The position numbers and the translations under genes were made by a program. Below, in pieces: positions 58,215 through 64,000 of a stretch of 64,000 nt of DNA. The stretch's first letter is position 1. Every line of letters starts with the position of its first letter. The notes below the pieces were generated by a model. That model was not told the DNA's origin, did not search any database, and saw nothing but the letters and a program-made list of their open reading frames with translations. Where the stretch lies: the NCBI GenBank assembly GCA_958367245.1, contig CATXEA010000018.1, positions 1 to 64,000 on the forward strand, in the 5' to 3' direction. Origin of the DNA: an uncultured Blautia sp. (GTDB lineage: Bacteria; Bacillota; Clostridia; Lachnospirales; Lachnospiraceae).

Positions 58215-60341
58215 GTGACTTTATTTGAAAGTGTTTTCGCAGGAAATGATGCGGTTTATGGCCTGACCGAAGGTGCTATTAATCAGGCAATCGAACAGTA
58301 CGGAGCAGACAAAGCAGTCAGCTTCCCAAACACAGCTTACTCCCTGCCATGCTACTATGCAGTGACAGGAACAAAAATTTCCACTCTTGCTGAGTTAAAA
58401 GAAGGCCTTGGCGTTCTGAAAACTCTTATGACAAGAGAAAAAAGAACACATGACGTATTTATGTCAGGTGTTGCTACAGCTCTCTGCGCAGAGTTTATTG
58501 AAGTTCTGAAATATATTGATGGAGCTACTCCATATGAAGAGCCATGCTACGGACATCTTGCAGATGCTGCAATCCGTGAACTTGGTGTACCGCTTGTAAC
58601 AGGCGATATCCCTGGCGTAGCAGTTATCATCGGCAAAGCTGCATCAGCAGAAGAAGCTGCAACACTTGTTAAATCCTATCAGGCACAGGGTATCCTTGTA
58701 ACACTTGTAGGAGATATCATTGATCAGCTTTCTGAAATCAACTATAAAACAGGCGCAAACGTACGTGTTATCCCGCTTGGTAAAGACATCACATCCGTTA
58801 TCCATGTAGTATCTGTAGCTCTTCGTGCAGCTCTGATCTTCGGTAACGTAACACCTGGTGATGCCGGAACACTTATGGAATACACAATGAAACGTGTACC
58901 TGCATTCGTTAACGCATTTGCTCCGCTGAACGACGTGATCGTAGCTTGCGGCGCAGGCGCTATCGCTCTTGGCTTCCCGGTTATCACAAACCAGCCGGAC
59001 GTTGCAAGAGTTCCTAAGAGCCTTATCTGCCAGACAGATGTTTCCAAATGGAATGCAACATCTCTGGAAGCTCGTGACATCAAGATCAAAATTACAAATA
59101 TTGATATTCCGGTTGCATTTGCATCTGCTTTCGAGGGTGAGATCATCCGTCGTAAAGACATGCAGGTTGAATTCGATGGTTCCCGCGTTGACTGTGCAGA
59201 GCTTGTACAGACCTGCGAGGCAAGCGAAGTAGAAGACCACAAGATTACTGTAATCGGACCTGAAGTTGATGAAATGGAAGACGGCAGCAAAAACAATATC
59301 GCATATGTTGTTAAAGTTGCAGGCAAGAACATGCAGGCTGACTTTGAGCCGGTTATCGAGCGTAAATTCCATAACTACATCAACTGCATCGAGGGTGTTT
59401 ACCATACAGGACAGCGTGATATGCAGCGTATCCGTATCAGCCACGACGCATACAACGCAGGCTTCCGTATCAAACATCTCGGCGAAGTTCTCTACGCTCA
59501 GGTTAAGAACGAATTTGACGCAGTTGTTGATAAATGTGAGGTTGTTATTTACACAGATCCTGCTGAATGTACAAGAGTACGTCACGAGATCGCTATCCCG
59601 ATCTTCGAGAAACGTGATGAGCGTCTTGACACTCTGACAGACGAATCTGTAGACGTATACTATAGCTGTATCCTTTGTCAGGCATTCTCACCATCTCACG
59701 TATGTGTTGTTACACCTGAGAGACTTGGTCTTTGCGGTGCCGTTTCATGGCTGGATGCAAAAGCTACACATCAGCTTGATCCGAACGGACCTTGCCAGAT
59801 TATTACAAAAGAAAGACCGATCGATGAAAATCTCGGTGCTTACGAAGACGTTGATGAAGCAGTTCAGAAATTCTCACAGGGTGCTCTTGAGCACGTTACA
59901 CTGTACTCCATCATGCAGGATCCAATGACATCCTGTGGATGCTTCGAGTGTATCTGTGGTATCGAACCATTCTCCAACGGTGTTGTTATCGCTAACCGTG
60001 AGTATGCAGGCATGACACCTCTTGGAATGACATTCCCAGAGATGGCTTCCATGACAGGCGGCGGTGTTCAGACACCTGGATTCATGGGACATGGTAAACA
60101 CTTCATCTCCTCCAAGAAATTCATGAAGGCTGAGGGCGGTATCGAGCGTATCGTATGGATGCCGAAAGAATTAAAAGAGTTTGTTGCTGACCGTCTGAAC
60201 GCTACAGCAAAAGAACTTTACGGAATCGACAACTTCACTGATATGATCGGTGATGAGACAATCGCTGAAGATCCTGAGACATTAGTAGGATTCCTTACAG
60301 AAAAAGGACATCCGGCTCTTGGTCTGGAACCAATGATGTAA
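58215..60341 (+). CDS. acsB: CODH/ACS complex acetyl-CoA synthase subunit
   Basis: 708 aa, GTG start behind AGGAGGT. The A-cluster ligands are visible: C-I-L-C-Q-A-F near 488, then Cys after S-P-S-H-V and L-G-L-C, and the C-G-C motif in S-C-G-C-F-E-C near 576 that binds the distal nickel. It condenses CO, the methyl group from the corrinoid protein and CoA into acetyl-CoA. Confidence 0.96.
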   Translation: MTLFESVFAGNDAVYGLTEGAINQAIEQYGADKAVSFPNTAYSLPCYYAVTGTKISTLAELKEGLGVLKTLMTREKRTHDVFMSGVATALCAEFIEVLKYIDGATPYEEPCYGHLADAAIRELGVPLVTGDIPGVAVIIGKAASAEEAATLVKSYQAQGILVTLVGDIIDQLSEINYKTGANVRVIPLGKDITSVIHVVSVALRAALIFGNVTPGDAGTLMEYTMKRVPAFVNAFAPLNDVIVACGAGAIALGFPVITNQPDVARVPKSLICQTDVSKWNATSLEARDIKIKITNIDIPVAFASAFEGEIIRRKDMQVEFDGSRVDCAELVQTCEASEVEDHKITVIGPEVDEMEDGSKNNIAYVVKVAGKNMQADFEPVIERKFHNYINCIEGVYHTGQRDMQRIRISHDAYNAGFRIKHLGEVLYAQVKNEFDAVVDKCEVVIYTDPAECTRVRHEIAIPIFEKRDERLDTLTDESVDVYYSCILCQAFSPSHVCVVTPERLGLCGAVSWLDAKATHQLDPNGPCQIITKERPIDENLGAYEDVDEAVQKFSQGALEHVTLYSIMQDPMTSCGCFECICGIEPFSNGVVIANREYAGMTPLGMTFPEMASMTGGGVQTPGFMGHGKHFISSKKFMKAEGGIERIVWMPKELKEFVADRLNATAKELYGIDNFTDMIGDETIAEDPETLVGFLTEKGHPALGLEPMM

Positions 60342-60408
60342 TTTGCTGCAAATGGGCGCATTGAGCGTTCCTGTGCAGGAAAGCAGGGTAAAAAGTGCGG
60401 AAATTGCC

Positions 60409-60438
60409 TTGTAAATTACATAGAGATTGTAGTATAAT
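60409..60438 (+). promoter_or_regulatory. Possible internal promoter before acsD
   Basis: TTGTAA (60409-60414), 18 bases, TATAAT (60433-60438). A stem CGCAGGA/TCCTGCG follows near 60468-60489 without a U-tract. The gap before acsD (195 bases) has no gene. Confidence 0.5.
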
Positions 60439-60536
60439 TTAGTTGATAAAGTGCGGTATCGAACCGGCGCAGGAGATGCGTGTCCTGCGTCGTGTTCGCA
60501 CGCAAAATATATTTTTATATAGGAGGCTAACGAGAA

Positions 60537-61478
60537 ATGCCGTTTAATCACAAACCACAGAAGTTTAATGCAAAGATTAACACAGTAACAATCGGAAGCG
60601 GAGACAAAACTGTAACATTCGGTGGAGATTCCACATTCCCATTCTACAGCTTTGATGCACCAGCAGAGAACACACCTAAAGTAGGTGTTGAAATTTCTGA
60701 TATGGGTCTGGAAGGATTTTCCGCAGGAATCAAAGCATATTATGAAGGCGCTGAAACAATCGGCGATATCGCTAAAAAAGCAGCAGCTATGGAAGGTGCT
60801 GACTTCCTTGCTCTTACACTTGAAGGCGGAGACCCGAACGGCGCTAACAAATCCATCGACGAACTGCTTGCAGTTGTTAAGGAAGTAGCAGAAGCAGTTG
60901 ACTGCCCATTAGTAGTAGAAGGCTGCAAAAACGTAGAAAAAGACGCTGAACTTCTTCCGAAGGTATGTGAAGTTCTTCAGGGAAGAAATGTTCTCATCCT
61001 TTCCGAAAAAGAAGAGAACTACAAAGCAATCGGTGCTGCAGCAGGTCTTGCATACGATCAGATCGTAGGCGCTGAGTCTGCCGTAGATATCAACCTTGCA
61101 AAACAGTTAAACGTTGTTACTACACAGTTAGGTGTTAATGCACAGAAGATCGTTATGAACATTGGTAGTGCAGCAGTTGGATACGGATATGAGTATGTTG
61201 TATCTACTATGGACCGTATCAAAGGCGCAGCTTTATCCCAGAATGATAATATGCTGCAGATGCCTATCATTACACCTGTTTCCGCTGAGACATGGGGCGT
61301 AAAAGAAGCTATGGCTTCTGAAGCTGATATGCCTGAGTGGGGATCACAGGACGAGCGTGGAATCGATATGGAAATTATGACAGCAGCAGCAGACCTGGCA
61401 GCAGGTTCTGACGCGGTTATCTTAAGACATCCGCAGTCTGTTGCAACAATTTCCAAAATGATCAAAGCACTTGCGTAA
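60537..61478 (+). CDS. acsD: Corrinoid iron-sulfur protein, small subunit
   Basis: 313 aa, TIM-barrel. Typical segments: F-G-G-D-S-T-F-P-F near 29, V-E-I-S-D-M near 50, and L-T-L-E-G-G-D-P-N near 97. With AcsC it carries the cobamide that shuttles the methyl group from AcsE to AcsB. AGGAGG ribosome binding site. Confidence 0.94.
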   Translation: MPFNHKPQKFNAKINTVTIGSGDKTVTFGGDSTFPFYSFDAPAENTPKVGVEISDMGLEGFSAGIKAYYEGAETIGDIAKKAAAMEGADFLALTLEGGDPNGANKSIDELLAVVKEVAEAVDCPLVVEGCKNVEKDAELLPKVCEVLQGRNVLILSEKEENYKAIGAAAGLAYDQIVGAESAVDINLAKQLNVVTTQLGVNAQKIVMNIGSAAVGYGYEYVVSTMDRIKGAALSQNDNMLQMPIITPVSAETWGVKEAMASEADMPEWGSQDERGIDMEIMTAAADLAAGSDAVILRHPQSVATISKMIKALA

Positions 61479-61498
61479 TTGAATAGGAGGAAGAAACT

Positions 61499-62842
61499 AT
61501 GGCACTGAATGGTATTCAGATCTTTAAATTAACACCAAAGAAAAACTGTAAGGAATGCGGATGCCCGACATGTATGGCTTTCTCTATGAAGGTTGCACAG
61601 GGCGCAATGCAGATTGACCAGTGTCCGCATATGTCCGATGAAGCAATTGCTTCCTTATCCGAGGCAACTGCTCCGCCAATGAAAACAATCAAAATCGGTA
61701 CAGGTTCTGAAGAATTTACACTTGGCGGTGAAACTGTATTATTCAGACATGAAAAAACTTTTGTGAGCAAACCAAGATATGCAGTATCTCTTTGCACAGG
61801 CATGGACGATGCTACAGTAGAAGCGAAGCTTGCTGAAATCCCGAAGGTTGACTACGACCGTATCGGTGAGAGAATGTACGCAGAGCTTGTATATGTAAAC
61901 TGCATGGAAGGTGCAGACGCAGCAGCATACACAGCATTAGTTGAAAAAGCAGCAGGTCTTGGAAGAACACTTGTTTTAGGATGTAAAGATCCTGAGACAG
62001 CAAAAGCAGCTCTTGCAGTATGCAAAGACAGCAAACCGGTATTAAACGGAGCTGACGCATCCAACTATGAAGCAATGAACGCAGTTGCTACAGAAGCTGG
62101 CGTAGTTCTCGGTGTAACCGGAAAAGACATTAATGAATTATATGACACAACAGCAGCTCTTGAGAAACTTGGAAACAAGAACCTCGTATTAGATGTTACA
62201 GGAGCTGACGTTAAAGAAACTTTTGCTAACGCAGTTATGGTTCGTCGTGCAGCACTCAAAGATCAGGACAGAACATTCGGATATCCATCCATCGTTAATC
62301 TGGCTAAACTTGCAAAAGGCGATCACCACTTACAGGCAGCATTAGCATCTGTATTCACAATGAAATACGGTTCCATCATCGTTATGGAGCAGATGACATA
62401 CGCAGAAGCTCTTCCGTTATACGGACTTCGTCAGAACGTATTCACTGACCCACAGAAACCGATGAAAGTTGAACCAGGTATTTACCCATTAAACGGCGCA
62501 GACGAGAACTCCTTAGTTGTTACTACTGTAGACTTTGCTCTTACATACTTCGTAGTATCCGGTGAGTTAGAGCGTTCCGGTGTTCCGCTTAACCTTGTTA
62601 TCAACGATGCAGGCGGACTTTCCGTACTTACTTCCTGGGCTGCTGGTAAATTCTCCGGCAACAGCATTTCCAAATTCATCATCGAGAATGTTGAACCTAA
62701 GGTAAAATGCAGAAAACTCGTTATCCCGGGTAAAGTAGCAGTTCTGAAAGGTGATCTCGAAGCGAAACTTCCAGGATGGGAAATTATCGTAGGACCAAGA
62801 GAAGCTGTACAGCTTGTTAAGTTCCTGAAAGATATGCAGTAA
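61499..62842 (+). CDS. acsC: Corrinoid iron-sulfur protein, large subunit
   Basis: 447 aa. N-terminal [4Fe-4S] site K-N-C-K-E-C-G-C-P-T-C near 15-25 plus Cys in D-Q-C-P-H; then a TIM barrel and a C-terminal cobamide-binding domain (P-G-K-V-A-V-L-K-G near 410). The cluster reduces Co(II) when the methyl cycle stalls. Confidence 0.95.
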   Translation: MALNGIQIFKLTPKKNCKECGCPTCMAFSMKVAQGAMQIDQCPHMSDEAIASLSEATAPPMKTIKIGTGSEEFTLGGETVLFRHEKTFVSKPRYAVSLCTGMDDATVEAKLAEIPKVDYDRIGERMYAELVYVNCMEGADAAAYTALVEKAAGLGRTLVLGCKDPETAKAALAVCKDSKPVLNGADASNYEAMNAVATEAGVVLGVTGKDINELYDTTAALEKLGNKNLVLDVTGADVKETFANAVMVRRAALKDQDRTFGYPSIVNLAKLAKGDHHLQAALASVFTMKYGSIIVMEQMTYAEALPLYGLRQNVFTDPQKPMKVEPGIYPLNGADENSLVVTTVDFALTYFVVSGELERSGVPLNLVINDAGGLSVLTSWAAGKFSGNSISKFIIENVEPKVKCRKLVIPGKVAVLKGDLEAKLPGWEIIVGPREAVQLVKFLKDMQ

Positions 62843-62875
62843 AACATACAAAAAATTTTTAAAGGAGACACGGGT

Positions 62876-63661
62876 ATGGCAAAATTTGTAACAATTGGAG
62901 AAAGACTTTCCACTACAGCACCTGCAGTTAATAAAGCATTCACAGAGAGAGACGCAGAGCCGATCATCAAAAGAGCAAAACAGCAGCTTGATGCAGGCGC
63001 TACATATCTTGATGTAAACATCGGACCTGCTGAGAACGATGGTGAAGATTTAATGAAATGGGCAGTTCAGCTTCTTCAGTCTGAGTTTGACAATGTTCCG
63101 CTTGCACTTGATACAACAAATATGAAAGCTATCGAAGCTGGTATTTCCGTATACAACCGTGCAAAAGGCAAACCAATCGTAAACTCTGCTGACGCAGGCG
63201 ACAGAATTGCAAACATCGACCTTGCAGCAGCTAACGATGCAATCGTTATCGCACTTTGCTCTTCCGGTATGGTTGCAGCAGACAACGATGAGCGTATGAT
63301 GCACTGCCAGAATATGCTTGAGAGAGGTATGATGCTTGGTATGGATCCTTCTGATCTGTGGTTTGACCCGTTATTCCTTGTTGTTAAAGGAATGCAGGAA
63401 AAACAGATGGAAGTTCTGGAAGCAATCAAAATGTTCTCTGATATGGGACTGAACTCTACTGGTGGTCTTTCCAATAACAGTAACGGTATGCCGAAACATA
63501 TCCGTCCGATTATGGACTCTGCTCTGGTAGCTATGGCTATGATGAATGGTCTTACATCAGCAATCGTTAACCCTAACGACCTGCGTCTGATGGAAACTAT
63601 CAAATCCTGTGATGTATTCAAAAACAACACACTGTATGCAGATTCCTATCTGGAAATCTAA
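62876..63661 (+). CDS. acsE: Methyltetrahydrofolate:corrinoid/iron-sulfur protein methyltransferase
   Basis: 261 aa, pterin-binding TIM barrel: D-V-N-I-G-P-A near 48, L-D-T-T-N near 79, N-S-A-D-A-G near 102. Transfers the methyl group of methyl-THF onto the cobalt of AcsCD. AAAGGAGA upstream, 33 bases after acsC. Confidence 0.95.
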   Translation: MAKFVTIGERLSTTAPAVNKAFTERDAEPIIKRAKQQLDAGATYLDVNIGPAENDGEDLMKWAVQLLQSEFDNVPLALDTTNMKAIEAGISVYNRAKGKPIVNSADAGDRIANIDLAAANDAIVIALCSSGMVAADNDERMMHCQNMLERGMMLGMDPSDLWFDPLFLVVKGMQEKQMEVLEAIKMFSDMGLNSTGGLSNNSNGMPKHIRPIMDSALVAMAMMNGLTSAIVNPNDLRLMETIKSCDVFKNNTLYADSYLEI

Positions 63662-63727
63662 TCAGTTTGCAGCCGTTTGACGCCTTTGCAGTAAGGCGTA
63701 CCGGTTCAATAGAGTACATGACTATGA

Positions 63728-63758
63728 GGGCTGGAGACTTCGGTCTTCAGCCCTTTCT
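63728..63758 (+). terminator. Terminator between acsE and the activator gene
   Basis: GGGCTGGAGAC (63728-63738), TTCG loop, GTCTTCAGCCC (63743-63753), TTTCTT. A further small stem, ACGCCTT/AAGGCGT (63680-63699), precedes it. Confidence 0.85.
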
Positions 63759-63803
63759 TATAACAAGAATGAGATAAAAAGGCTATAAGAAAGGTGGTTG
63801 CCG

Positions 63804-64000
63804 ATGTTTAAGGTAACATTTGCATTCGAAGATGGCAGCGTGGTAGAAGCATTTGCCAATGAAGGAGATAATTTACTTGAAGTAGCGCGTGGAGCGAATG
63901 TAGCGATCGATGCACCATGTTCAGGAAATGCATCCTGCGGAAAATGTCGTGTGCAGTTAAAGAGCGGAGAACTTAACAGTAAAAAGACACTTCATATTTC
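63804..64000 (+). CDS. acsV: Corrinoid-activating ferredoxin-domain protein (AcsV-like), cut by window edge
   Basis: First 65 codons only. AAAGGTGG precedes the ATG. The N-terminal [2Fe-2S] ferredoxin has C-S-G-N-A-S-C-G-K-C near 39-48, and the fourth Cys lies beyond the edge. In acetogen operons this position is held by the ASKHA-type activator (AcsV, RamA/RACo-like) that reduces inactive Co(II) corrinoid with ATP. The ATPase part is not visible, so the name rests on context. Confidence 0.75.
   Translation, partial: MFKVTFAFEDGSVVEAFANEGDNLLEVARGANVAIDAPCSGNASCGKCRVQLKSGELNSKKTLHI

Noticed and set aside
58644..59585. 313-codon minus-strand frame opposite acsB
   Set aside because: Shadow of a highly expressed gene; no start signal and no recognisable fold.
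1..64000. tRNA, rRNA, CRISPR array, replication origin or prophage
   Set aside because: No regularly spaced repeats, cloverleaf-like genes, DnaA-box clusters or phage structural genes were seen on reading both strands by eye; a covariance-model search could still reveal small RNAs.

Overview
The window looks like chromosome of a strictly anaerobic, spore-lineage gut Firmicute of the Lachnospiraceae, most likely a Blautia-type acetogen. The evidence is a complete carbonyl branch of the Wood-Ljungdahl pathway (CODH/ACS, the corrinoid protein and its methyltransferase), a trimeric HydABC-type hydrogenase, a second [FeFe] hydrogenase, spoIVA, and AGGAGG-type ribosome binding sites. The genus is an inference; no rRNA gene is present to settle it.

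Layout. 1-3402 is an AT-rich accessory strip with an IS110 end, an IS1380 fragment, an IS66 remnant and a two-gene cargo (membrane protein plus histidine phosphatase). 3631-13078 holds a VanZ-like gene and surface-polysaccharide assembly and control genes: an XRE-domain/UDP-glucose dehydrogenase fusion, a UDP-glucuronate epimerase, a chain-length/tyrosine-kinase pair, an LCP ligase, secreted and SGNH-like proteins, and an acyltransferase/sugar-kinase fusion. No glycosyltransferase is visible there. 13243-16630 is a defence-like island: an AAA ATPase/RloB pair and an HTH-Fic protein.

16698-28259 is the most interesting region. Behind two Rex-like operators lie a malate/lactate-type dehydrogenase, HdrB-HdrC-HdrA, four FlxDCBA-type NADH-oxidising subunits, a soluble fumarate reductase FrdB-FrdA and then a two-subunit class I fumarase. 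Read together, these genes would convert oxaloacetate to succinate, and the layout predicts a cytoplasmic, flavin-based electron-bifurcating NADH:fumarate/ferredoxin oxidoreductase. I know of no characterised enzyme with exactly this subunit set. A YoaK-family membrane protein follows.

29026-34969 carries a stand-alone group-B-like [FeFe] hydrogenase diverging from a HydCBA operon (NAD- and ferredoxin-linked H2 metabolism). spoIVA follows, with its ribosome binding site buried in a hairpin, then a 49-aa protein missed by a 60-residue cutoff. 37381-42805 is a TetR-controlled mini-cluster (SCP2 protein, alpha/beta hydrolase, condensation-domain enzyme, carrier protein, AMP-ligase) that looks like an uncharacterised small-molecule or lipid pathway. 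42823-53545 is housekeeping: rplS, signal peptidase, rbgA, rnhB, yraN, pgeF, prs, DUF512, der, plsY, gpsA and an aldo/keto reductase.

53765-64000 is the CODH/ACS operon: a His-rich protein, CooT, two CooC-type ATPases, AcsA, AcsB, AcsD, AcsC, AcsE and the start of an AcsV-like activator cut by the window edge. The Frd/Hdr/Flx complex, HydABC and CODH/ACS could all exchange electrons through ferredoxin and NADH, so the window probably shows much of the redox core of the cell.
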